From Monosiga brevicollis MX1 (lineage: Eukaryota > Opisthokonta > Choanoflagellata > Craspedida > Salpingoecidae), in assembly GCF_000002865.3 (NCBI RefSeq), contig NW_001865065.1, positions 139,733 through 203,732 of the forward strand: a stretch of DNA of 64,000 nt, read 5' to 3'. This document shows positions 24,428 through 34,669 of this stretch, in pieces (position 1 is the stretch's first letter; each line of letters starts with the position of its first letter). Both the position numbers and the translations under genes were made by a program. The notes beneath the pieces are model-generated. The model was not told where the DNA came from, did no database searches, and saw nothing but the letters and a program-made list of their open reading frames with translations.

Positions 24428-27057
24428 CTTGATTCCACACGTCTACACAAAACATGTAAAACACTGGGCACAGGAGCCAGCTCACCGAAAAGGCAAGTGC
24501 CCATCATGTGAAGGGGTGTAGTAGTCACTGTTAGCCTCAAGCACTCGGCTCACTAGTTGCAGGGAGCGATCATGGTGCAAGCATTGCCACAGTTTAATGA
24601 ATTAATGAATGTTAGTACTTGCGGCAATGATGGGCGCAGACTCGAGACGAAACATACAGCCAAAATCAGCCAGCTTGCAGGTGTGGAGGTTGCATAGAAG
24701 GACATTGCGACTAGCGAGATCCCGATGCACCGTTTGACGACCGTGCAAAAATGCCAGTGCCGAGGCAATCTATGATCATGCCCAGGCAGACATATCAAGT
24801 GCATATCACAAACAAAGAGCTGCTGCGAGACACTGGCCCTCGCCCATTTGGTACCGCACCTGATGAAGCCAAAGATAGCGCCGAGCTAAAGGAGTGGTGC
24901 ATCCAGGGCCGGATCCGCGGGCCAGATGATCGTGCAGGCTTCCCAGCGGAGCCAGCTCCAAAACGATTCCCAATTGTCGCTGATACTCGGTTAACCCATG
25001 GCAGGCAATGATGTGGGGGTGCTCAAGGGACCGCAACACCAATACCTCGGTCAAGATGCGCAACAATTCATCCTTGACGAAGGTGGAAAGCGAATGGAAC
25101 CCGGGTTCAGATGGGTAAATGTGAGCAGACGGAATGGGCCGACACACAGCGGCGGGGGCGGTCAAGGTGAAATTACCTTATTTTGAGTGGTGGGCATAAT
25201 CTTGATGGCCACGTATGACTGTTGATCTCCATCGTGCCAGCGCGCCTGCGCGACACGACCAAAGTGGCCTCTGCCCAAATCCTGTCCCAGGTCAAATTGG
25301 TCGCTGCAATATCGTGTGCGTGGGCAACAATCGAGCAGTGAGCTTGGCTCCTGGCTTTAGGATGAAATATCAAGTCAGGCCTGGCAAATCCGAGGTACGC
25401 ACGGATCAAGGAAAAGTGTTTCTGCCTCCAGTTTGGGCAGGGTTTCCCCCAAGTTTTCGGACGCTTGCAAGGCCAGGCGAGCAGTGTGAAGGGCTCGGTG
25501 CGTGGGTGCGAGCTGCCGCTGTCGGGTGACAAGCAGGAGCGCCCCGATTGCAGTCAACACCAGGACGCAGGCCAGTGTTGCACCAACAATGACGCCCGTG
25601 TTGAGATTAGAGTGTGAGGCCAGGCCTCTTGGAGCTGTCGTCACTGCATTGGGCGTGCTTGACGTAGGAAAGGCTGTGGTTACCAACCCACCGGGGGCCC
25701 AGTTGGGAAACCCAGACACAGTGGACATGTTGCTCACTAAAGGAACTTGGTCGGGTTTGTGAAGAATGAGCTGGCTTTGGGCCTGGTTCAGAATGCGGAC
25801 TGTGGTATTGAAGCTGAGGTATTCCTCTCCAAAGATGGTGCGGTTGAAGTCGCCCTCAAAGGTGGGCTTGAGTATCATTTGAATGCGATAGAGGTTGTCA
25901 GTGCCTGCCATCTTGATGGGCTCTTGCAAGTCGGGCATGAGAGCGGCCAGGCCGCGGCGCATGATAAAGCGGGTCACCGTGCTGTGACGTGCCACGAGAA
26001 CGACTTGAACAAACTGATTGGTGTCGTCATCGGCTTTCAAGTAGAAGTCACAGATCTGCTCGTCAAAGCCGTTTCGACAGTCAATATGCCCGTCGCAGAA
26101 GCGCTGGGGCGAATCGAGCGTGTCTTCGCTCCAAGCCGTGGGCAGAGCCGTACCGTTGGGCATGTAGTTGGTGCAGGATATGGGCTCGGGCTCAGGCAGT
26201 ATGGAAAAACAAGAGGGGGAGCAGGTGATGCGACCACAGTCGCCGGGGGTGGGGTCCAAGGCACACGTGCAATTGACGAGACGAGACGAGAAAGCGAAGC
26301 TGTAGTTGCGGTCGCAGGCCCTGGGAAAGGTCCCAGCAAACGTGTCTGGGTCCAAAAAGTGGACGGGCATGCCATGCAATTGCAAGCTTGTCAGGTTCTC
26401 CAGGAGGGAGGGCAAGAAGAGAGGGCTCAAAAGCTGATCCTCAAGGTCGGTGTAGCTGACGTCCAGGGTTTCGAGGGCCAGCAGGATGCGCATGGCCTTG
26501 GACGAGCTCAATACATTGCCGTTGTGGCTGGCGTTGAAATAACGAAGACGTCGGAGGTTGAGCATGGTAAAACGGCTAATGGATGTAAGGGCTTGGCAGC
26601 TCACATCAACATACTCAAGGTCGGCAGACATGAGGCTTGGAAGCGTGGTGATTGTGCTGGAGCGGCCACACGCGGGACACTCCAAGCTGGGCCCGTGCTC
26701 GGCACTGCGATTGTAGGTACAGGCGGCATAGTAGCTGCAGGTTTCATTGGCGGTCACCTCAAGAGGCCAACGCCACTCCCCGTCCATGCATACAAAGCGA
26801 GGAGTGAAGAAGTGTGCACCATCGCAGCCAAAGTTGCAGACGTGGCCGTGGGGAAAAACGAAGTCGCTCGTAAACGCGCAGTTTTCGGGTAAGGCGTAGT
26901 CCAGCCGCATAAAAACCATGCCGTTGCAGGGGCGACAGGTCTCATACTGGCAATTGTTGTCAAAGAGGGATTCATCGAGAGCTAGAGTGGGATTGGATTG
27001 GAGCAATAGGAGGCTCAGCACGAGTGCGCAGCCCCAGGTTGTCGTCGGACGTCTCAT
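23880..27057 (-). CDS. Receptor tyrosine kinase with leucine-rich and LDL-receptor class A ectodomain
   Basis: Single-pass receptor tyrosine kinase. The large first exon (27057-25403) starts MRRPTTTWGCALVLSLLLLQ, a signal peptide. It encodes cysteine-rich segments, leucine-rich repeat-like stretches (LEYVDVSCQALTSISRFTML, LETLDVSYTDLEDQLLSP), an LDLa-type motif RFCDGHIDCRNGFDEQIC, many NxS/T sites, and a transmembrane helix TGVIVGATLACVLVLTAIGA followed by basic residues. Kinase exons are 25303 to about 25187 (DLGRGHFGRV, VAIKI), 25072-24860 (LTEVLVLRSLEHPHII), 24769-24658 (VHRDLASRNVLL), 24552-24486 (LSRVLEANSDYYTPS), 24320-24138 (LSPECL, SDVWAFGLL) and 24042-23880 (RACWSADPADRPP). Joining 24658 to 24552 restores DFGLSR. 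HRDLASRN and the DYY activation-loop pair mark a tyrosine kinase. The ligand is unknown. No known animal RTK family fits the ectodomain. Confidence 0.9.
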
Positions 27058-27473
27058 GGTAGGGCACAATAAGTCAGCGATGGGGCCACGAGGGGGCGGA
27101 GTGAAGAGAGAGGGGTCTTTTCTCTTTGGAAAGCGCCCAAGGCCGAGGACTGCGATGAGCGGCTGGTTGTGATGAGTGTGGGGGCAGGCAAAAGAAGCGA
27201 GCTTAGTGTCATGCACGCCTTGCTGCTCTCGGTGCCGCCTCCGACGTCTCCGGGCGCGGCAACGTACACAGGCCAACAATGGCGCGACTGCCGCTGGACC
27301 CTATGAGCTGGAGAGTGACGAAACAAGACTGTTTTTGTTGCCGTCTTGCTGCTCACGCCACCCGAGCCACGGCAAAAACAACCCCTCGCCGCCATTCAAG
27401 CCTGAGCCCACCCGCGTGAGAGAGAGAGGACAGAGAGAGACAGAGAGACAGATGTGTGTGTATGAATAAGAGA

Positions 27474-27513
<40 letters not shown>

Positions 27514-27858
27514 ATGAGATAAACTTCAAGAGGAAAAATGAGATGTGATGAAGGCGGAAGGGGTTCGCTTGTAGTGCGAGTCCTGACACGGGTGAGAACA
27601 CACACTTTCACACACACACACACTCACTCACTCACCCACACACGCGCGCGCGCGCGCCCAGTTTGTTCCCGAGGCGCACTCGAAGAGTCATCATGACCGA
27701 GAACCCTTTGGACGGCCAGAGCCGCAAGGCAGCAAGCAAGGCAGCAAGGAAGGAGTGGGTCGTCTACCTAATCAACGTCCCAAATCTGTAACCAAACGTA
27801 CACAGTCCATTTTCCCGCGTAGCTCACGTGTGGTAATGTTTTTATTTCCTCTCCTCTC

Positions 27859-27985
27859 TCATTTCTCTCTCATTTCTCTCTCATTTCTCTCTCATTTCTC
27901 TCTCATTTCTCTCTCATTTCTCTCTCATTTCTCTCTCATTTCTCTCTCATTTCTCTCTCATTTCTCTCTCATGTCTCTCTCATGT
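27859..27985. repeat. 11-bp tandem array, unit CATTTCTCTCT
   Basis: About eleven or twelve head-to-tail copies of an 11-base pyrimidine-rich unit. The last two carry an ATGT in place of ATTT. Because 11 is not a multiple of 3, the translation cycles as LISLSFLSHFS. Confidence 0.93.
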
Positions 27986-28360
27986 CTCTCTCTTCGCACT
28001 ACTGCGCACTACGCGGCAGTATTCAACGAGGACGGCGATCGGGTGGGGTGAGATCATTGAGCGGTTTGTCAAGATTGAAAACTTGCGATGCATCGGATTA
28101 AGGGATGGATCTGTTGAACCGCCTCTTGAAACAGCGTTTACCAGAATCATTAATGAGAGTCCATAAAGTGATTATTACTAGAGCATCGGGTGGCTATCTC
28201 ACGAACCTTGTGCTTCGTTTGAAGCAAAACTCCGTAGACTTTTTTCTCGCAACACACTCCAACACGCACTGTCTTTTCAACAATTCTGGCTGGTCGCTGT
28301 ATCAGCGCACACCCCCGACCAGCGAAGAGCCTGAGAGAGGAAGACAACAGAGAAAGAGAA

Positions 28361-28428
<68 letters not shown>

Positions 28429-28460
28429 GGAAAACAATGCATGCATGCATGTATAGCTGT

Positions 28461-28481
28461 GAGTGATCGACGCGATCACTC
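28461..28481. other. Perfect 9-bp inverted repeat with 3-bp spacer
   Basis: GAGTGATCG, then ACG, then CGATCACTC form a perfect hairpin-capable palindrome about 160 bp before the coiled-coil gene start. It could be a transcription-factor site or chance. Confidence 0.6.
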
Positions 28482-28639
28482 TTGATCGAAAGAGAGAGGA
28501 TGTCCATCCAATTGTCTGCACATTTTCCTCGGCGGGCTCGTCTCTGAGAGCTTTACTCAGCTGCCTCGTTGTTCCCCTTGTGCCCTTGATCGGTCTGCGC
28601 CCAATCGATACCAACGTGGTCCTCGAACATCTTCTTAGG

Positions 28640-30859
28640 ATGGCGCCATCCTTTCGTGCGGCTGCCGTTCTGGCAGGTTTGGGCGTTTTGTTCACTTGGT
28701 CCGCACCGCCCTTTGCAGTCTGGGGTGCCGATGCCCAGGCACCAGCTTGTCACGAATGCTACGAAGCGGCCGATGATGCCGAGCTCCAGCTTCGCCAAGC
28801 CATCGACAGCGTCGAGGCCCGCCTGCACTTTGACCGCCAAGCTTGGGCCATGACCGGTCAGGAACATCCCTTTCCCGCTCGTGCACACTCGCTGGCCACC
28901 GACTTGGGCCAGGTCGTCGACACTGTTGCCCAGCACCGTGCCGCGCTTGATCAGCTTCTCAAGCGATTGGACGCGCTTGACGTCCAGCATCACGCCGCGC
29001 GCGTGGCCGCCGATGCGTTGCAGCCCCGCGTCGCACAGGCCGAGGCTCTGATTGACACTGGCTTTCGAGCCTATGCCCCAGCTCTCGATCAAAGTGCCAC
29101 TCACAGCGCCGAGTTGACTCGCGCACAAGCTCAAGTCTCGGCCGTTGAGTCGCAAGCAGACTGGATTGGTGACATCCTCTTGACCAAGGCCGGTGAGGCA
29201 TCTCAACTCGTCTCAATCGAGGCCGAGCTCAGCACCAAGGCTCGAGATTTGGAACCGGCACACATCGAGGCTCTGGTCGACCTCCTCGACGTGCCTGGGG
29301 ACATCAATCGCGAGCGTTCCCACCTGGACGCCCAAGTGCAGGCCACCGAAGCTTCGCACACGGAACAGCACGTGCAGTTTCTGGGCGCCGCCGACACCTC
29401 GCGAGCCGCCGACACGCTCGCCATGACCCTTCTTCTTGACACAGCCCGCGTAAGCCGTCTTTTGCAGAACGCTTTTTCCCCTCTGCTTATCAACACATCA
29501 TCTGTTGCTCACATCGGCTGCGTCGTTCTGTTTTGACCTGCCTTGTTCTGGGATGATCCTTTGCTTTCTCGCCTTGTTTGTTGAATGCTTGGCACCCCTG
29601 GTCGATGCACATTTTCCGTCAATACAGGCTGAAACAGCTCAGGCAGGTGTCACCAAGTTATCCAACCAGATTGAGGCGTTTGATCCTGCTGCCCAGCGCG
29701 CAGGCCTGGATGACGCTGCGGAGAAATTGGCGGCTACGCGAGCCGATCTGCCCGAGTTGCCCATAGCTGCCATTGAAGCCCAGGAAGCCAAACTCTCCAC
29801 TCAACTACACGGCTACGCCCAAACATCCTCCGTCGCTACTCAACACGAAGCCCGACTGTTGGCCGAGGTCGACGCGTTTGCAAACCTGCGCGAACGCACG
29901 TCAACGGCAGTCGCCGAAGTTCATGGCTATGTCCATGAGCTGACGGCGCTCGAGGCGCTCGCCGCTACGCTGTCTCAGTACGATCAGCTCAGTCCAGAAA
30001 CGGTTCATGCCGAAGCCACCCTGACCGCTTCCGTAAACAACAGCCTTGCTGAGATCAATGCTGCACTCAACATGGCCGTCTCAACTCACGCCACCATCGC
30101 GCAGCAGGTACTGTGGGTACATCTCGCACAATTCCAGGTGCTCGTGCTGGCTTCTGCGCAACATGCCGCATTTGCTCACCACTCGCCATTCACGCAACAC
30201 TCTGCAGCTTCTGAGTGCCGAGGCACATGTGCAAGTTTTGGCCAATCAGACACGAATTGCTGCTACCCTCTCAGTGTTGCAAGACACGACCATTCAGGTG
30301 TCTGCCACACTAGCCAAGCGCCAGATGGCGCTGTCCTCGGAGACTAGTCTCCTGGCTCGGCTCAACGACGCTGCGGTTAGTCTGAGTGCAGCACAACCAG
30401 TTGCTCAGCACGAGCTGGAGCTTCAGGTGGCAGTGGGCTCAGCCTGTGCAGTCGAGCGCTGCCAGCATGCTCAAGAGCTCGAAGTGTTGTGGACTCGTGT
30501 GGAGGCAGCGCTCAATTCAACGCGCCAGCGCTCAGCGGAACTGAATACGCTCGAGTTTGACTTGGGGTGTGTCAGGCCTTTGTTCATCAGTTGACTTTGC
30601 TCAGCCTTGTTGCGCCCTGCGATGGTCCTCTCATTACACGTGTGCCGGCGATTGGGGCCAAATTTCGTGAGCCTTTAGGGCACTGAGCACCAGCGTGGCT
30701 TGGCTGCAGCAACACGAGACGAAGCTGGACACCAATTTGGCTCTTTTGGAAACTGAGCAGCGGAACGTGACTCGGGAGCTCAGTCAGACGAAGCAGTCGC
30801 TCGCTGGCCTAATCTCCTTGCTCGCTACTCTTCCAGCCGTGTGCGATGACAGCACTTGA
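28640..30859 (+). CDS. Secreted or lumenal coiled-coil protein, function unknown
   Basis: Four exons joined in frame: 28640-29449, 29628-30107, 30208-30566 and 30679-30859, about 610 residues. The start gives MAPSFRAAAVLAGLGVLFTW, a clear signal peptide, followed by ACHECYEAADDAELQLRQAI. The rest is almost entirely alanine-, glutamine-, glutamate- and leucine-rich helix with coiled-coil character, poor in cysteine, with a few NxS/T sites (NNSL, NSTR, NVTR). It ends LLATLPAVCDDST. No enzymatic motif or second transmembrane segment is evident. It could be an extracellular matrix or cell-surface rod. I do not recognise a family. An upstream in-frame methionine near 28463 would bury the signal peptide and was not chosen. 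Confidence 0.75.
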
Positions 30860-31090
30860 CTCAAGTCCAGTGTTCCTGTGCATATTCTTATTAATCTGCT
30901 TCCCGTGTGCGCTTCAGCTAGTCCGCCTCTTTCCGTTTTTCACATGTCAATGTTCTCAAAGCAATCATGAGGGGGAGTTTCAAATGAGATATCAATTATT
31001 GCTTAAAACTTGTTGTTCAGGGCAGGCACCGTCGTTTTTGGCATGTGGGCCACCAACCACACACCACTCACGGGGGGGGGGGGGGGGCCC

Positions 31091-31140
31091 NNNNNNNNNN
31101 NNNNNNNNNNNNNNNNNNNNNNNNNNNNNNNNNNNNNNNN
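31091..31140. other. Assembly gap (50 N)
   Basis: Fifty N bases, preceded by a poly-G run at about 31074-31087. The true gap size is unknown, and the flanking poly-G is likely low-quality sequence. Confidence 0.99.
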
Positions 31141-31494
31141 TAGGGGCGATCCGGGGCAAATGATCTGGTTGTTGACAACGAGATCAAACCAGTAGTAGCT
31201 GTCGGGCGAGTCCATTTCGTAATCGAGCATGACATCGATCGTGTCGTGAAGATGATATTGCCAGGCATGGGAGACAAAGACGGTGGCTGGCCCCACCAAG
31301 GGCCGTTCGTCCTCGCCCAGCTCATCGCGGAACAGGTCAGTGTAGGCACAGCGTTGTTCGAGGCAAGCCGGCTTGATGACTTGATCGCAGGCCTCGGACG
31401 TGGACATGGTGGGTGTAGTGGCGGCCTTGAGCCTGCGCAAGAAGCTTGCGCTCACACCCGTCCGCTCTGTCGGCAGAGCGCTGGACCCAGCCAT
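31141..31494 (-). CDS. TIR-like domain protein, 3' part lost in assembly gap
   Basis: A minus-strand frame begins MAGSSALPTERTGVSASFLR and runs through ATVFVSHAWQYHLHDTIDVM and YYWFDLVVNNQ into the gap at 31140. The FVSHAW motif followed by an acidic, tryptophan-containing YWFDLVVNNQ strand is typical of a TIR-fold family seen in many protists and algae. In that family, FxSHAW corresponds to the first TIR strand and the downstream W-D element to a later one. About 118 residues are visible, with no intron apparent. Function is unknown. TIR folds may act as NADases or as adaptors, and the catalytic region would be in the missing part. Confidence 0.6.
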
Positions 31495-31540
31495 CCCGCC
31501 GATCGGTGTGTGTGTGTGTGTGTGAAAGGCAGGAAAGGAG

Positions 31541-31735
31541 GAGAGGGGGAAGGAGGATGAGAAGGAGGATGAGAAGAGGGAGGAAAAGGAGGAGAAGGAG
31601 GAGAAGGAGGATGAGAAGAGGGAGGAAAAGGAGGAGAAGGAGGAGAAGGAGGGAGAAGGAGGGAGAAGGAGAGCGAGGAGAGGGAGAGCGAGGAGGAGGA
31701 GGAGGAGGAGGGGGAGGAGGAGGGAGGGGGGAGGG
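31541..31735. repeat. Polypurine GGAGAA/GGAGGA tract
   Basis: Nearly 200 bases of almost pure G and A on the plus strand, including duplicated GGATGAGAAGAGGGAGGAAA blocks. This could form triplex or non-B DNA. It lies upstream of the TIR-like gene, in its likely promoter. Open frames over it are arginine/glutamate or proline/serine runs and not credible proteins. Confidence 0.92.
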
Positions 31736-32104
31736 GTCGGACCAAATGTGACGGGTGGGCGGGGCGACACCTTTTGGCTGACATTTATACAGAATGCGAA
31801 CACAGTGATGATTGTGATAATATTGTCACGCTTTTTTTCTTCTCTCTCTCTCTTTCGCGTACAAGTCAAGGTCAGTGTGTGCACGGGGGGACCGCCGGCG
31901 TTTCAAGTCGCTCAGTGGGCGTTGCTGCGCGGTGGATGATACACGACTACTCACGACCCCTTGTTGGTTGGTGGTGGGAGGCCTGGGTCGGGGTCGTGGG
32001 ATGGCTGATGCTGTATCTTATCCCTCAGCATCATCATCATCATCATCATCATCATATTGTGATGGTGCTCACTTGGTTCTTGGGTCAACCGGTAGATTGC
32101 AACG

Positions 32105-33797
32105 ATGAAGGTTTTGGTGACCGGAGCTAGCGGCTACATTGCCGGCCATCTGGTTCAGCAGCTGCTGGCCAAAGGTGTGACACCACTGAACAGCACCTCT
32201 AACGCGTCAACTGGATGGTACGGGCGCTGGTTGGCCTCATTTGCTCGTGCTTGTGAGCAGGCCACACGGTGCGCGGGACGGTTCGCTCCCTGGCCAAGAC
32301 GGATGCAGTTGGCTATCTGCAGCAGCTGCCGGGTGCCACGGAGCGCCTGGAGCTGATTGAGGCCGATTTGCTTCAGCCCGGTTCTTTTGATGCGGCCGCG
32401 CAGGACTGCGAAATTGTCTATCACACAGCCAGGTGCTGCTAAACCTGCTTGCCCATGAGGCTTGACTGACCCATTGTTAGAAACAAAACGGACGAGGGCT
32501 AACGCATCCACACTTGCTCTTGTACTCGGGCCACAGCCCTTTCTTTCGTCAGGTGGACAAACCGGATGACTTGATCGTCCCAGCGGTACAGGGTACTCGC
32601 AACGTGCTGTCGTACGTCCAACTCGCTTTGGCGCTTGCCCTTCCCGCTTCCTCTTGGCCCACCATCTGGGGTGTGATGAGGCTGAGTCTCACTCCTGTAG
32701 TCTGGGGGTCAATATAGGGCCTGTGCCAAAGCACCCTCTGTGAAGCGAGTCGTTGTGACCTCTTCGTTTGCCGCCGTTCTTTTTGGCCATGACATGGAGA
32801 AGGATCCATCTCCGTTTACCGAAGCCGACTGGAACCAAGTCTCGACGGCCGAGCATCCAGAACCAATGCACTGGTCAGACCTTCCCGCCCCTCTGCATCG
32901 CCATCTGTTGTTTTGCATGCATATCGCTGTTGATTGTCATCTCCTCCCATGCCTGCTTTGTGGCGTGCTGGGCAGGTACCGGGCTTCCAAAATTCAGGCG
33001 GAGCGGGCAGCCTGGGCGTTTGTCGAGAATCCTGACGTCCAGTTTGACGTGGTCACACTCAACCCACCCATGGTCATTGGCCCCTGGCTGCCCGGTTACA
33101 CGCGACCCAACGAAAGCAGCATGATCATCAAGGAAAAGCTAACTGGTCAGCATGCTGCTGGCATCAATAAATGTTTTTTTTTTTTTTTTTTTTTGTTGCA
33201 CTGTGGTCGAGATGGCGGGTGGAGCGCGTGTTGTTTGAACCATCTCCGTCTGCTGGAACGCTACTCAATCTGTGTGCAGGTGAAATCAAGGCTGTCCCGG
33301 CCGGTGGAATCGGCTACATTGATGTCCGTGATCTGGCCCGGGCCCACATTCTGGCGGGTGAAACGCCCGAAGCAAACGGTGCGGTCTATTGGCAAAGACC
33401 ACCCCCCGACTTTGTGTCACGTCTCAGCTCATTGTATTTGTTTGCTTGATGGGCACTCTCAGGTCGCTATCTGGTCACGTCCGGCGTGCCAACTCATTTG
33501 GAGGTGGCCCAACTCCTCAAAACCCTCGAGCCCAACTCGGCCATTGTCACCGAACCGGTGGGACAATGCATGCTACATGACATGCCTCGTTCTCATGTGG
33601 CCAAAGCAACGACCTCACCTGACTGATTTGCACTTTCTCCTAATCGTTAGCCTACTGAAAAGCGCCAAGCGTTTTTGATCGATGCAGGCAAGGCCGCCCG
33701 CGATCTGAAACTTACCGATTACATCCCTCTGGAGCAAACGCTACGTGATCAAATCACCAGTCTTCGCCAAGCCGGCCTCCTCGACTATCCCAACTAG
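32105..33797 (+). CDS. Extended short-chain dehydrogenase/reductase (dihydroflavonol/cinnamoyl-CoA reductase-like)
   Basis: NAD(P)-dependent reductase or epimerase of the extended SDR class. The first exon (32105-32174) gives MKVLVTGASGYIAGHLVQQL with the GxxGxxG dinucleotide-binding loop. After a short intron, exon 2 from 32261 continues HTVRGTVRSLAKTDA and IEADLLQPGSFDAAAQDCEI. Later exons read FFRQVDKPDDLIVPAVQGTR, VKRVVVTSSFAAVLFGHDME with the catalytic serine region, YRASKIQAERAAW with the YxxxK pair, and LNPPMVIGPWLPGYTRPNES. The last exons give YIDVRDLARAHILAGETPEA and KLTDYIPLEQTLRDQI. The stop is TAG at 33795-33797. One intron carries a T-run at about 33174-33194. The physiological substrate is not predictable. 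The closest remembered relatives are fungal and plant ketone/aldehyde reductases. Confidence 0.88.
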
Positions 33798-34031
33798 TCG
33801 TGCTCGCAGCTCACACACACCGCGTGTGTGTGTGAGTGTGTGTGTGTGTGTGTGTGTGACAACAAAGCGAAATCGCTTGACAACAAAGAAACGAAGAAAC
33901 AAAAAAAAAAACACTTTGCGTCGGGTTTGAGCAGAGATTCAAGTCTTCTGAGGCACCCATCTACCCATCTGAAAGGCAAAGTGTAAAGCTGATCAGAGAT
34001 GGCAAGTGCATGGGGTGAAAACATAGAGAGG

Positions 34032-34081
<50 letters not shown>

Positions 34082-34669
34082 ACACAACACAACAGTTTGG
34101 CTAGCTTGTCATCAAAAATCATCAAACCCAACACTTTTTCTTCACAAACGTAGAAGAAATCAGACTTATTGCTGCTCTGAAAAGGTAATCTAGGCAAGTT
34201 GATGCAGCAAAGTTTAGGGAAAACGTAGACGAGCAGGTGCACCGCCCTCACGCAGCGGCGACGGGCGTCTGCGCGACCTGCTACGGGCGGCGGGACGCTA
34301 AAGCCCCGCCCCGCTTTTCGTGGGAGTTTGTGTCTTGTGTGAATGGATGTGCTTCATGGGATGGATCAAGTCATGCATGTATCCTTGGATCAAAGGGGCG
34401 CTCGTCACCCGCGCTCTTGCTTTTTTTTTTATTTTTTTTTTTATTCATACACCGAGCTTCGCCGCGCTGACCCGCCTCACTCTTCTCTCATCTTCCGCAT
34501 AGGGGAGCTGCCACTCAGCCCTGATTGCGTGGGGCCAATTGCACTGCCCTCAAACGTGGCTGCCCTCGACGCAGAGGGTCTTTCAACGCACAGCGGCGGC
34601 ACGGACGCCAACTACTCGGTTCTTCCGCGCTCGTCCCTTTGAAACTCGCTGGTCCGTGTTAACACTACC
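33798..34669. other. Intergenic region with (GT)n and (GA)n
   Basis: 870 bp between two plus-strand genes, with a GT tract at 33823-33859, a GA tract at about 34036-34079 and T-rich runs at 34421-34442. No gene recognised. It should contain the promoter of the doublecortin gene. Confidence 0.55.

Larger units (their letters stand above)
27058..28639. other. Divergent intergenic region with several simple repeats
   Basis: 1.6 kb between the receptor kinase start and the next plus-strand start. It holds a GT tract (about 27474-27510), an 11-bp tandem array (27859-27985), a GA/poly-A tract (28363-28425) and a short perfect inverted repeat (28461-28481). Open frames here are low-complexity. No gene is recognised. 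Confidence 0.6.

Noticed and set aside
25747-26892. A 381-codon plus-strand open frame
   Set aside because: It lies antisense to the receptor kinase ectodomain, whose signal peptide, LDLa motif and membrane helix are clear on the minus strand. High GC at third positions keeps the opposite frame open.
31060-31160. Poly-G and poly-P strings next to the N gap
   Set aside because: These are most likely low-quality read ends at the gap edge, not a biological G-quadruplex element.
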